Below are positions 34,841-46,663 of a stretch of 64,000 bases of DNA, one piece after another (within the stretch, counting starts at the first letter, position 1; every line of letters starts with the position of its first letter). This DNA is from Phycomyces blakesleeanus NRRL 1555(-). Taxonomy: Eukaryota > Mucoromycota > Mucoromycetes > Mucorales > Phycomycetaceae. The DNA lies in the NCBI RefSeq assembly GCF_001638985.1, contig NW_017265135.1:1665223-1729222 (forward strand), in the 5' to 3' direction. Made by a program: the position numbers and the translations under genes. The notes beneath the pieces were generated by a model. It saw only the letters and a program-made list of their open reading frames with translations, was not told the DNA's origin and ran no database searches.

Positions 34841-36403
34841 CTCTTTCATTCACCCACTTGTTAATTTACTTATTTACTCTATCAATCAATCAATTTAACC
34901 AGCCAATGGTCCATACCTACTCTTGGTATTTTCTTTTATTTACTATTCTTTTCCTTCTTTCTTGTATAATAGACTGTCTGAAGCACTCCTCTTGTGTGAT
35001 ACGCCATGTGAAATCCATGCAATTAGTATTAGTATTAGTATTAGTATTAGTTTTATTGATCAGAATAAAATTAGTCAAGAAACAAATTAATAAAAAAAAA
35101 TATCATTGTAATGGGAATAGTAATCTACAAAATCTACTATACAATACACAATACACACTCACCCTTCTATACCATTTCTCCCTTCTCCTTCTTGTACTTT
35201 CCCGCCACAAACCAATTTGCTCATCGGAATCTTTCTTTCTTGGCTTTAATTGTAATACCAGATTTGTACACTTTTCTTATATATTATTCTTATTATTAAA
35301 AACCTATTATAATTTTGCCATTCTTTTATTTTCATTTTGACTTTCAACTGATGATGACGATAATAATAATAGTAGTAGTAATGGTGGTGGTGGTGGTGGT
35401 GGTGATGATGATGATGACACACATACATAAAAAATAATAATTAATAATGGCACCCGGATGATAGTTCGGGATCGGCCCTAGCAAATAGAAATAAAACTGT
35501 AAAATAGACAGACAAGATGGACGGACAGAAAGGCAGAAGCAAAGGCAGGTGGCAGTACTGGCATCTCAAAATTATCAACTAAAATAATAATAATAATAAT
35601 AAAAAAAAAGTCTCCAGATTATTGATTAATTCTTTATTTTTTACTATTCTAAAATATTTTATACTCATCTTGACAAAACCTATACAACACATACCCACAC
35701 ACTCACATCTACACACAAATACACACACAAACGCACATGTATTCAATTGCCTGACGTCAGATGATCTGGGCTACGTTTAGCAAATATGAATAGTTTAGTA
35801 AAAAAAGAAAAAGAAAAAGAAAGAAAAGGTTCCGTGTTTCTATCATCTCTTTTTGGTGCTTTGATCAGAATGGCGTGTCACTTTTTTAATTTTATAATAA
35901 TTATGGTTTTTGTTGGTTAAACTTTCTTAAGACTCTTTACTTGTCTTGAGATTGTTTCAATTTTCTTTATCTTGAAAACACAAACAAACAAATAAATAAG
36001 CTACTAATAAGTAATTATCTTATATATCACTTGTGCTAATAAAAATAAAAAGGTATAAATTTCCAAAAAGATTATTATTATTATTTTGAATTAAATTGAA
36101 TTCATTTGTTTCTTCTCTCTCCCCCCAATTTTCTTGTTATATGTTATTTGATTGGTTATTAAATAAAACTCAGAATATTAAGAAAACGCAAAAACTATCG
36201 CAACTATATTTATTGCGTAAACATTAAAAGTCCGAAGATATTGAGAAAGAGATTGTGAGTGAGTTGTATATTGTGTAAGTCCTTAAACTGTTGAACTTCC
36301 TTGAGATGGGAAAGTCCAAAAAAACAAAAGTCATTTGATGTCTGTTACTTGTCTTGTACTCTAAAGCTACTATTTCTGTCTTTTATATTACTTTTCAATA
36401 GTA

Positions 36404-36408
<5 letters not shown>

Positions 36409-36439
<31 letters not shown>
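36409..36439. repeat. (TA)n dinucleotide run
   Basis: About fifteen TA units flanked by TTAA and TTAA sequences, one of many TA tracts in the window. Confidence 0.9.
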
Positions 36440-36443
<4 letters not shown>

Positions 36444-38217
36444 GGCAGCGACAAAGACAAGAACAAAGAAAAAAAAATGATCAACTGTGTGGCACCACAA
36501 AAGGGCTCGACTTTTACCTTTTTGTTTTTGTTTTATGGCCTAACAAAAATGTGCCTTGGCCATGACAGATCAGCTTGTTTTCTTGTCCTACTGTCAAGAG
36601 TACCAAAGCAAGAAAGAAGGAAAAAAAGAAAATCAAATCGAATCGAATCAAGTCAAATCTTCCGTGAGAAGACACATCCCGACAGAGACACAAAAAGACA
36701 CGCACAAAGAGACCCGGAATCGGACCCACACTGTTAATAATAATATTACCCTCATCATCATTGAGCCCTTGTGTTTTTTCTTTCTTTCTTTATTAATTAT
36801 ATCATTTTAAATACACAACACGCATATATATATATATATATATAATCTATCTACTGGTAATGATATTAATTTCAACACAATAAAATACCACTTTGTGGCT
36901 CAAAAATACCTTCCCTTTTTTTATATATATATATAAAAAAATCATTAATTCAGTGAATAATTTATAGGTGTGAGCGAAAACATTACAAGATAATAATAAA
37001 AAAAAAATTGAATTTTATTTTATTTTTGGTTGTGAGTTCGATCTCGATTGCAATTCTCATATTTATAGTCATAGTCATGGTCATTTTAAAGTGTGAATTT
37101 TGAATCGAAATATTAACCTAACCATTCAATTCAATATCCCTTCTCTCTATGTATATACTCAATAGCCACAGTGAATTTGAATCGAGGGGGGAGGGGGATG
37201 AGTTTTTTTTTTTTTGTGTGTGTGCGCGCTTTATTTTCTTACATCTATTCTTAATACTACTGCCTTGTGGTGTATCCAAGTACATCATGAGATTTTCTAG
37301 TGCACTTTTCAATAAGCAGAATTTCCCTTTTATTTCTACTAATACTAAAAACCAAAACGAAAAAGAAACCAGAATTTTACACAATTTAATCAGTTTCCAA
37401 TTGTCTGAAAGTAAAATATACGCATATATACATATACATATTGGTAGAAAAATCATATACTCGACAAGTGTCTAAAGAACAAGAAGCCTTGAGGAAGAAG
37501 AACAAGATACAGAAATAACAACAATCAGGGTTTTGCATACCTTCTTCGCCCCCTTGCACAACTTGCCTTTATCTGCCTGTCTGTCTGTCTGTCTCTTTAT
37601 TTCTGTTTCGATGTCTCTATAAATACCTATATACCTATATACCTATATATCTATATGTTAATGTATAAGCGTAAGATTGTATGTGTGTGTTTTGGTTTTG
37701 GCTTTAATTTTTTTTATTCTTGTTCCTGTTCCTGTTCTTGTATTCTTGTTTATTTAGCTACCTTACTTGCTTATTTGCATATCAATAATAACCAATGGTT
37801 AACTAGCTACAGCTTACTGCGTCACAGTACAAATGTATATACATGTGTCCATGTAGAATATAATACATCTCTCTCTCTCTTCAAAAATAAATAAATAAAA
37901 AGCTGAGAATCATGCAAAACCAAGTCATTCAGCTAAAAACAAAAGAAGGCAAAAAAGAGCAACGTCTTTTTTGTATACTTCTTTTATATAAATTATTAAT
38001 TATAAATCATAAATTATTATTATTGATCTAAAAGGTAGTCCTATTACCATTGCCATTATCATTGCTATTATCATTGGATTCTTTTACTTCTTTAAAAGAC
38101 AAAAAAAAAAGAAGTTTTATTAAATCAAATCATTAACCATTTAATAAATAAATTAATTAATTAAATAAATATATAAATATTATTATTGTTATTGTTATTA
38201 TTATTACTTATTAAATA

Positions 38218-40768
38218 ATGCATGAAAATTCAACGGACAATCTACACAATCCTGTGTCTGCTGCCATAAACGATCATACATCGTCACCATCCTCAATGCA
38301 CTCTCTCGAACTATCCCAACAAACCCAGAACTCGCTACCTGTCGAAACTACAAAGAAGTCGATTCCCAAATCATCGTCTCTGGCTCGATTGTCAGCCGTA
38401 GCCCAGAAACGAGTGTCCCTCAGACCGCCGGTCAACAACGATCCTCGACTCTATTCCAAAGGGAAAAAAAGATGGATCCTAGCCTGTCTAGCACTCGGAT
38501 CTTCACTCAATGGACTCTGTTCGACAATCTATGTATGTAATTTACAACTGGCTAACTGGCCAACTGGCCAACTGACTAACCAAAACAGAAATTTATTAAT
38601 TAATTCATTTAAATATATTTATAAAAAGTTTCCTGCCTTACCTCACATCACAAAAGATCTACACACAAATTCGGTGGGCATGTCTCTGACAACATCCCTA
38701 TTCATTCTATTCGGAGGTATCGGTGTAAGTGTTTTGGCTAACTACTCTATAATCCCTTTTCCAATTTCCTGTTTCTGTACGTAATAGGGCACAATTCAAT
38801 CATTCTTGAGCTTCTATCTACACTCAAATACACACACACTTTCTCTTATATATATATAAAAGGGAGAAGGGGTTGAAATATTGATCAAACATACATCTCT
38901 GCTTATTTTCATCTATCTATGTATCTATGCATTTTTTGTATGTATTGCATACAACTATAGCCTATTCTGTGGGCCTCGATGTCAGATTTCTATCACATAA
39001 GAAGGTAAATTGATATACAATACATATAAAGAAATGTTAATTAGAAAGAAAGAATAGAGAGTAAGAGAAAGAGGACAGTTTAAATCAATTGATCCATCTG
39101 ATTTCCTTCTTCTTAATTGATTGATTGATTGATTAGTTTATTGGCCATTAATGTATCTATATATACTTTAGGACACTATATCTCAGTTCATTGATCGTAT
39201 TCATCGTTGCATCTGTCGGTTGTGGTTTATCGGGAAATGTCTGGGTTCTTGTGGTTTTACGTTGCATACAATCTGTAGGAACATCAGGTAATGTGCTTTG
39301 TGCAAGTCTCTCTTTCTTTCTTTTTTGTTTGCATTATATGTATTTATCTGTGCCTTTATTCTAGTCACAAACTCTGTTGGTGCAGGTGAGCGACAATTGC
39401 CAATTTCGTATAGAAGAATTTGCTTATTTGACCTTTCTTTATTAGGAACTGTGTCTGATTGCTGGGAAGTAACCGAGCGAGGATCTGCCTTTAGTATACT
39501 ATTTCTCGGTCAATTCTTTGGTCCATTGATAGGTAAAACAAAACAAAAAATTACTACTCTTATTATTATTATGTTGGTACTTTGATTTTGATTTGTCAAA
39601 AATGCAAAAAGCAAACATATAAAAAAAAAACAGGTTTTCTAAAAACCAATTTATATATATATATGTACATAGGTCCAATCATAGGAGGAGGAATCACTAC
39701 AGTACTTGGATGGAGAGCAACATTTTGGTTTTGCGCAGCTTATGGTGCTTTTTTGTTTTGCTTCTTGTTTGTATTCTTACCCGAAACCTACCGTGTCGAA
39801 CAAATATGGGATGCTCATCTTTTCCACACTCCAGAACCAAAGAATCCTCAAACAGAAGCAAAGACGAGTCTTACTGCAGTGTCTGGTCTATCCGGTATAT
39901 CTGGCCAGCCAGACCAGTCTAGGTTGTCTAGGCTGTCTAGGCTGTCTATTTCAGATGAAAGTAATGAACATACTCAGGTCGATTCTACCAGAGATCTTGA
40001 GGCAGCCGATAATGTCGATCAAACCCAAAATGAAATCAATTTGCCTTCATCCTTAAGAGATCACCAATCGACAGCAGAAAAGCAGTCTGTGCAGCGTCTC
40101 AATCCATTCCAAAGCATAACAATGCTGAAACATGTGTTCGTATTGCTTGTAGCAATACAGACTGGTGTGTGCTTTGGCACAATGTTTACAGTAGAAACTA
40201 TTATCCCTGATCTCTATGAAAGCACTTATGGTCTCAAATCGTGGCAGACAGGTAAATATATATATATATAGTAAACCTTCAAGCAGGAAAATATTAACTA
40301 TTTGTTGATTGTATATGTATGTCGGTTGGTGGGATGTTTATAGGTCTAAGCTTTGTGGGTGCTGGCGTGGGTAATTTGATAGGATCTTTTGTGTCCGGAA
40401 GACTGTCTGATTATTTACTCAAGCGAGCTCGCCGTCAGCGTGGTGGCAAGTCAAAAGCAGAAGATAGGCTGACTTTGAACGCATGGTAAATATATATATA
40501 TGTATATATATATTAAGAGTAGAAGTGTAAAATATAAAGAAATATCTGTTAACAATATAATGATGATAATTTGTTATGTCTCAATTCTCCCTTTATTGTC
40601 TCTATCTAGGCCAGGTGGATTTGTTCTTGTACCCCTTGGAGTACTTATTTTTGGCTGGTGTATCCATGCACATCTTACCATCTGGGCATCCATGATTGGA
40701 TTTGCTATTGTTTGCTTTGGAATGAGTCAAGGTAATATGTTTTCTTATTATTATTATTATATAAATAA

Positions 40769-40801
<33 letters not shown>

Positions 40802-41099
40802 GAATAATATATTAAATATATATATATATTTCTTGATAGTCTATGCATCTGGGTCCGCTTATCTAGTAGACGCACTGCCAGGAAAGGGTGCTTCTGTCAC
40901 AGCTGCTGCAAACCTGCTTCGTATGGTAATGGCTTGTATACTGAGTTTAATAGCTCATCCAGTAGTCGAGTCAATCGGTCCAGGGTACCTCGCTACAATT
41001 CTGGCCAGTCTTAATATCATTGGAATGTTTTGCTTTGTGTTTGTCAAGCTAAACGGCCAAAAGATGAGACAAAAGTTGACGTTTGGAGAAGTGTATTGA
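38218..41099 (+). CDS. Major facilitator superfamily transporter, DHA1 drug:H+ antiporter type, 593 aa, ten exons
   Basis: Exons 38218-38532, 38629-38724, 38961-39004, 39172-39287, 39365-39385 (21 bp), 39446-39532, 39673-40251, 40344-40485, 40610-40731, 40840-41099; all introns GT-AG; 1782 bp in frame. An N-terminal polar tail of about 80 residues is followed by TM1 (WILACLALGSSLNGLCSTIYFPALP); the loop between TM2 and TM3 reads LWASMSDFYHIRR, equivalent to the MFS motif A; TM4-5 carries GAGTVSDCWEVTERGSAF, typical of the fungal 12-TM DHA1 group; TM5 has GPIIGGGI. A long cytosolic loop (about 265-345) is Ser/Leu/Arg-rich, and the C-half ends with the VYASGSAYLVDALPGKGAS block. This group exports drugs, organic acids, amino acids or polyamines from the plasma membrane; the actual substrate cannot be told. 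The first intron (96 bp) has no stop and is a multiple of three, so its retention would leave the frame open. Confidence 0.9.
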
Positions 41100-41636
41100 T
41101 CAGTTTAGCTTTAGATAAATGCAAGCATATAGATATATCTCATACTATCTTTTTTTTTATTTATTTATTTAATTTTCATTCGTTATTTACAAACCAAACA
41201 GACAAGCAGGCAAATAGACGTACAAACACAAGAGCATATTTTCTTTATTTAAATCATTTTCATTATTCTTCATTAGCATTCATTTGTATTACAGTAGACC
41301 ATTGATTCAATTCCACGATATATACGTCAAAATAAATAAGTCAAAATAAATAACAAAGCAGCCTTGGTTTAATGTATTTTATCAATCAGTAGAAAGGTTA
41401 TCCACATGTGCAATTGACGCATTTGCAAGAGGGGCCACAGCTATTAAAGTCGAAATCAATAAATCAATAATTATCTCTGTAGTTTCATTTTAGTCTATTT
41501 GGATGATGTGAAACAGGTCTAGAAAACCAATCAGCCAATTCAATTGACTGCCTAACTAATGATTACCCGCAAGCTTTTCCATCATCGTTTTCCATAATGT
41601 ATTTTGATATTGATTGTAAATTTAATTGATTAAGAC

Positions 41637-41727
41637 TGGACTGGACTGGACTGGACTAGACTGTATTGTATTGTATTGTATTGTATTGTGTTTGATTTGA
41701 TTTGATTTGATTTGATTTGATTTGAGG
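41637..41727. repeat. Three pentanucleotide arrays in series
   Basis: GACTG units pass into TTGTA units and then TTTGA units without unique sequence between them, as if one array had been seeded from the next by point changes. Confidence 0.85.
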
Positions 41728-41875
41728 TTTGACAAAGAAAGATACAACAATTGAAATTTCTTCCGGTAATTATACTATCTTTCATGGTCTCGGGATGTGT
41801 ATGTCGTCTTCTTTTTAGTTAAACTGTACAAAGGCAATAAGCCATCAATAGACAAATGGACAAATGGTGTATAAA

Positions 41876-41906
<31 letters not shown>

Positions 41907-42390
41907 CTTTGTGACACAAGTAGTTGTACCCTTGATAATCATACACTGTGATTAGCCAAAATCTATTTGTCTTGAAACCCGAGGTTTGATTAAACTCCTT
42001 TTTTTTTGTTTTTTTTTGCTGTTGTTATTAATGTTTTTTGTTGTTTTGTTTTGTTTTACTTAATTAATATCCAAAGAAAAGGCAAGGCTGTATTAGCTAA
42101 ATAGCCAAATAGCTAACTAGCTAGTAGCCAGCAGTAATAGAAATGATACTCTTATGACTCGTTCTTAAGACCAACAAGGCGGATTTGGCTATACTTGATG
42201 ATCACTTTAAAGAATCAATATCTTGGCTTGTACAATACTATACTGTATTGTATCGAAAACCAGTCTTTCTTTTTTGTTGTTGTTGTTGTTGTTGTTGCTG
42301 TGATCATCCCCCCTACCCCTACTCCTCTCTCCCCCTTGCAAAATCCCTCGAGGATAATTATTTACGTCAAGAATACTATAGTATATTATA

Positions 42391-42455
42391 CTGTACGGCA
42401 TTGGTCTGTACGGCATTGCACTGTACGGCATTGCACTGTACGGCATTGCACTGTA
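42391..42455. repeat. 15-bp tandem repeat, four copies
   Basis: Unit CTGTACGGCATTGCA at 42391, 42406, 42421 and 42436; the first copy differs at the last two bases (GT). GC-richer than its surroundings. No coding role is evident. Confidence 0.9.
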
Positions 42456-43514
42456 TATTTGTATATCTTTCTTTATTTATATTACTTGCCGTGTAGTGTT
42501 CTCACACTACTGTGGTACAGGAATGAGTGTAATGATTAACGTATTATGGTAGCTAAGCACTAAAGATACAGTTAAATATTTTCGGAGGAAACTATTTACA
42601 AATAATTGGCTCCAAAGCCTTTGAGAACTCCAATTAAAAAATGATTGTTGATAAATTATCTCTATTTTTTTTTATAGATACGAAAAGAGACTCCATTTTT
42701 ATTTGAATCTTTTTTTTTTAAAAAAAAAAAAAGATTAAGATATAATACTTGAGTTTGTATGTAGGTGTAGGTGTAGGTGTAGGTGTATATGACTCCTACA
42801 ACAAAACTTGAGATAGAGGTATACTTATCTAAAGATTATTAGCCAATAAAAGATACCGTTTTTCTTTTATCTTCCTTAGCATAACCCAATAATTTTTAAT
42901 TCCGGAATCCGGGCCATTGTATAATACAAAATATTATAAGACTAAAATTCTGTCCTGTCTACACAATTCACACAATTCACACTCTACACACTCTACACAC
43001 TGTACACACTGTACATATTCTATCTTCTTTTACATTAACTGTAATACCCATTCAAACTCTTATCAGTCAAGACAAGAAGAAAAGAAAAAAAAAGATAAAA
43101 GAAAAAAAATCGTTAAGCGTAGTTTGGAACGGTATGGTGTCATCTATGGCGCAAACGTGTACGCCTTAATAAAGTTTCTTTCGTTATTTTTCTGTCATTT
43201 ATTAAGATACACCACACTACACTACACTACAGCCCTATAGAAGCTTTACAAGACATATCGCTCTGGTTTTTTTTTTTTTTTACTCGGCGAAATAGAAGAA
43301 AAAATATCAGCCAAGGGTTGAAAGAGCGCCCGTACCTGTGCTCATTGAAATGATAGATTGCGCCATCAAAGCGAATCACGCAATACATTAGCTTTATTCA
43401 CCATAGAAGACATCCTTGAGAACTGCCATAGTTGACTATCAAGTATTCCCATAGCTCTATAGATAATAATTAGTCAGACTTTGCTATACACACACATACA
43501 AACGCGTAAATATA

Positions 43515-43639
43515 TTCATATATATATATAAGCATCTCAAAACAACAATTTACCTTTCTTTTCTTCAATACACACACAATCAATTCAAAACCTTTTACCT
43601 CTTTCTTTCTCTCTCTCTCTCTATTTCAACAAGTAACAA
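43515..43639 (+). promoter_or_regulatory. Putative promoter of the TauD-type gene: TATA tract and CT-rich leader
   Basis: An AT-alternating ATATATATATAAG at about 43517-43531 lies about 110 bp before the ATG, and a CTTTCTTTCTCTCTCTCTCTCT pyrimidine tract (cut here; about 43600-43625) lies just before it, followed by AACAAGTAACAAATG. TATA plus a CT block next to the start is common in highly expressed fungal genes. The gene's strong codon bias agrees. Confidence 0.45.
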
Positions 43640-44904
43640 ATGTCTGCTGCAGTCCACAACACTACTGACTCTGACAAGCCTGCTCAAGCAAATGAGCCAG
43701 GAAAATGGCGTTCATTCTCCACCCAAGATGAAAATGCCGTAGCCGCTGTCTTTCCTGACAGAGTTACTGGTCCTTCGGTTTGGGATGGAAAATATCTCGA
43801 AAACCACCCAGAGGAGTGGATTTACTATCTCACTGAGGATGACATCAAAGACATCGACAGTGGTCTCAAGCACTTTAACTCCCTGAACCTTCCTTTGGTA
43901 GATATCTATATACAAAAAATATTATACGTATATCAAATGCATGATTTCTAAACTATTGGCGTTTTATTTTTTTATTTTATTTTATTTTATAAATTGATCT
44001 GATTTGATTTTATCAGATTGAGATCAAGGAGACAAACTTCCCTCTCGGAAATTTTACAAAAATTATCAAGAAACACCAAGAAGATTTCTTCAAGGGAACT
44101 GGTTTTGGACTTTTGCGTGGATTTCCTATCACCAAATACGATCGCAAGGACCAGGCTGCCATCTTCATGGGCATTGGTTCCTACATTGGCACCCTTAAGC
44201 CCCAGAATGCAAAGGGCCATGTCTTGGGCCATATCAAGGATCTCACGACCGGCTCGACCACCAAGAGCGTCTACAATGTCGATGACCCAACCACGCGTAT
44301 CTACGCCACCCGCAAGGCCCAGCCTTTCCACGCCGATGGCACTGACATCGTTGCCTTGCTGTGTTTGTCTGAAGGTGAATCTGGCGGACTGAGCTCGGTC
44401 ATTTCATCCCACACGCTCTACAACCGCCTCTCTGACCTGCGCCCCGATATTGTCGAGCTCTTGAAGCAGGCCTGGTTGTGGGACAAGAAGGGTGAGCATG
44501 GCCCCAACGAAGCACCTTATCTTGCTGCCCCTCCCATCGTCTTCCACAAGGATCATCTTTTTACCTTCTGGGGTCCTCACTTTTACGAAACCGTCACTCG
44601 CTTCCCTGGTGTCACAGTCGAGGCCGAGAAGTTTGAGGCAATGGAGTACGTCCAGAAACTCTGTGAGCGCGAGGCTCTGAACATGAGACTCGAGGTCGGA
44701 GACATCCAGCTTGTCCAGAACTACCAGCTTTTGCACGCCAGAACCGCCTACACTGACTCTCCAGAGAAGACCCGCCATCTCTTGCGTCTCTGGTTGATGG
44801 TCAATGACCGCGATGTCCGTTGGTCGATGCCTTATGCCAAGGATGATGTCAACTATGACTATGCCTACCTTGGAAAGCAGACTGTTCCCTTGGAAGCCGA
44901 GTAA
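43640..44904 (+). CDS. TauD/TfdA-family Fe(II)/2-oxoglutarate-dependent dioxygenase, 381 aa
   Basis: Two exons, 43640-43897 and 44017-44904; 119-bp intron with donor GTAGAT and acceptor TTATCAG (phase 0). The family uses Fe(II), O2 and 2-oxoglutarate to hydroxylate taurine, alkylsulfonates or other small acids. Visible iron ligands: His191 and Asp193 in FHADGTD, and distal His326 in LLHARTAY; Arg339/Arg343 in TRHLLRLWL would hold 2-oxoglutarate. The N-terminal about 110 residues (WDGKYLENHPEEWIYYLTEDD) are typical of the fungal members rather than of bacterial TauD. Third codon positions are mostly C or G (GCC, ATC, TTC, CTC, AAG), unlike every neighbour, which points to high expression or, less likely, recent acquisition. 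The exact substrate is not determinable from sequence. Confidence 0.92.
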
Positions 44905-45353
44905 ACCAATATACATATATATATCAATTAGCAATAAGGTTCAATAGTTAATAAGCTACAAACTGTTTTTTTTTTGTTTCAACACTCAATCCCTCCTCTT
45001 TACTTTTATTTTCTATTTCTATTTTTTGATATTATACCCTATTCTTTTATTCCTTTCTTTTACATACTCTTATATGTGTCTATTGTATATATTTATATTT
45101 ATATATATGATACACATTTCAAAAATTATGCACAAAATAATAATAATAATAAAAAACACTCTATTTCCAACCTTCTTTTTATGATTATTGATATATTGAT
45201 ATTATCACATATACATTTTTTGGAGTTATATAATACAAAATATACATATTTGGGCCAAGTGTTAACTTGTAATTAATAATAATAATAAAGGTGTATGTGT
45301 ATGTGTATGTGGGTTTTTGTTGTTGTTGTTTATTTCCTTTTATTTTCTTTTTA
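44905..45353. other. Convergent 3' spacer between TauD and Apd1-like genes
   Basis: About 450 bp of AT-rich DNA with AAT and GTATGT short repeats. It presumably holds both 3' UTRs; no gene seen. Confidence 0.5.
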
Positions 45354-45616
45354 TTACCAACGAATTCTTTCACACTTGGATTCGTCATAACTGTGTGACA
45401 TTGCTCCTCGATAAAGTTCTTTCAAAACTCTTCCTCTCAGTATCGTATCATCCACAATTCTTTCACAGTGACATGCTTTTACGCGACCGTACCAGACGCA
45501 TCGTGTTCCATTGTGCGTAATACAGATAACATTACCTGCGAATTTATGGCCTACGGACACGCAGAAAAAGAGGGGTTATTGAATTATTATTTAAAATAAA
45601 ATTAAGATATACGCAA

Positions 45617-45647
<31 letters not shown>

Positions 45648-46663
45648 TATATATATATATTGCTTAATTTGATTACGTTACCTCCAACATGGCTCACCAT
45701 CAGGATAGCCGTTCCTCCTTCACCTTCACTAATGTCCTTTTCGCGCAAGACATTGTCAAACTCGCGTCCAAGGATTTCGGCCGTGACGCCACATAGCTTG
45801 TCTCTCTTGCGGTGCGAGCAAATCAAGATCATTGAAGAATAGAGGTTTTTGTGGACCACCATGTTTCCTAGATTCTTGGACTTGTAATAATCTTCGTCAA
45901 GCACGACTGGTGCGACCGGGAGTGGTGTGGCAAGAAAGGCTTCATAGAATGCCTCTGCATCGTCGGGAGTAACATTAGAAATGATGATATTGTCGGGTAG
46001 CAAAACGATATCGTGTGAGTTTGGTAGGGTAGAGTGTGTGGCGAGCATAGAAGTATTGGTGATGATTGCTCGGTTCTGGGGTGGCCGGTCGTTGGTGACC
46101 ATGCTTAGGTTTGCGGCAAAGGAACCCCAGTCCTCTTCGATCCGTTCGGCCCAGTCCGACTCGCCGGTGCTGATAAGAACGTGGCGGCTGTAGGGTTTCA
46201 TGGATCCCAGCAGAGGAGAAATATGATCAAATTTGAGGTATGAGGGGTATTCCTTGTGGTCGTCGCAGGGAAGAGAGCAAGTATTACATGGATCGGTGAG
46301 GAGGAGATCAATAGGAGGGATTTGATCAATGTCAACCTCTGTGGCTTCATGTCCATGACCATGACCATGACCATGACCATGTTTACCCCCGCGTCCGCGT
46401 CCGCGTCCACGCCCACGCCCACGCCCACGCCCACGCCCACGTTCATGTCCATGTTCATGTCCATGTTCATGTCCATGTTCATGTTCATGTTCACGAGAAT
46501 TAGGATTAGATTGAGCTGTTTCAAGCAGAGGATCTTGTTTTTGTTCTGTTTTTGTTTCTGGTTCTGGTTCTGGTTCTGGTTCTGACACAGGAGCTTCTTG
46601 AATTATAGGTTCAGGATCGCGTCCAAATACAGCAGTCCTCAGCTGCTGTATCCAATAAGACAT
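45354..46663 (-). CDS. Apd1/Aim32-type (sucrase-ferredoxin-like) [2Fe-2S] protein, 392 aa
   Basis: Two exons, 46663-45682 and 45550-45354; 131-bp intron GTAACG ... CCGTAG, phase 1. An in-frame ATG six codons upstream (46681) is an alternative start. Thioredoxin-like ferredoxin family; yeast Apd1 and Aim32 bind a [2Fe-2S] cluster through two Cys and two His. The matching ligands are present: Cys282 and Cys291 (CSHRKRDKLC, spacing C-x8-C) and His325/His329 (HVGGH), followed by KFAGNV and WYGRV, the usual continuation. An N-terminal PCNTCSLPCDDH motif, which in this family opens the domain, follows a striking low-complexity stretch: PEPEPEPE, HEHGHEHGHE, RGRGRGRG and HGHGHGHG (residues about 28-112), coded by a hexanucleotide array at 46350-46492. 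The redox or detoxification role is known only loosely for the family. The intron lies exactly between the two Gly of HVGGH, splitting the cluster site. Confidence 0.9.
46350..46492. repeat. Hexanucleotide repeat array inside the Apd1-like gene
   Basis: On the + strand: CCATGA units (46350-46382), then CGCGTC/CGCCCA units (46390-46440), then TTCATGTCCATG units (46441-46490). All are multiples of three, so changes in copy number stay in frame; on the coding strand they give GH, RG and HE/HG dipeptides. Confidence 0.9.

Larger units (their letters stand above)
33549..38217. repeat. Microsatellite-rich gene-free block, second part
   Basis: Continues the repeat-dense region up to the MFS gene. 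Arrays seen: TTATG (33718-33740), GTGTA/GCATA (33796-33830), AAT (34055-34076, 34100-34128), AGTC (34798-34840), ATTAGT (35023-35050), GGT/GAT (35382-35416), a 30-base TA run (36409-36439), CTGT (37577-37593), CTATATAC (37622-37650). No tRNA, rRNA or protein gene could be supported. Confidence 0.65.
41100..43639. repeat. Repeat-bearing spacer between MFS and TauD genes
   Basis: No gene. Contains a pentanucleotide mosaic (41637-41727: GACTG, TTGTA, TTTGA units in sequence), a TA tract (41875-41910), a TTG tract (42272-42296), a 15-bp tandem repeat (42391-42455), a T(9)A(12) palindrome (42710-42733), GTAGGT units (42761-42786) and ACACT units (42963-43010). Confidence 0.6.

Noticed and set aside
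44404..44934. 176-aa - strand ORF opposite the TauD gene
   Set aside because: Long antisense frame caused by the GC-rich third positions of TauD; no domain.
46198..46585. ORFs with MNMDMNMD or TPTPTPTF repeats on both strands
   Set aside because: Alternative-frame translations of the hexanucleotide array inside the Apd1-like gene; that gene's frame is fixed by conserved Cys/His motifs.
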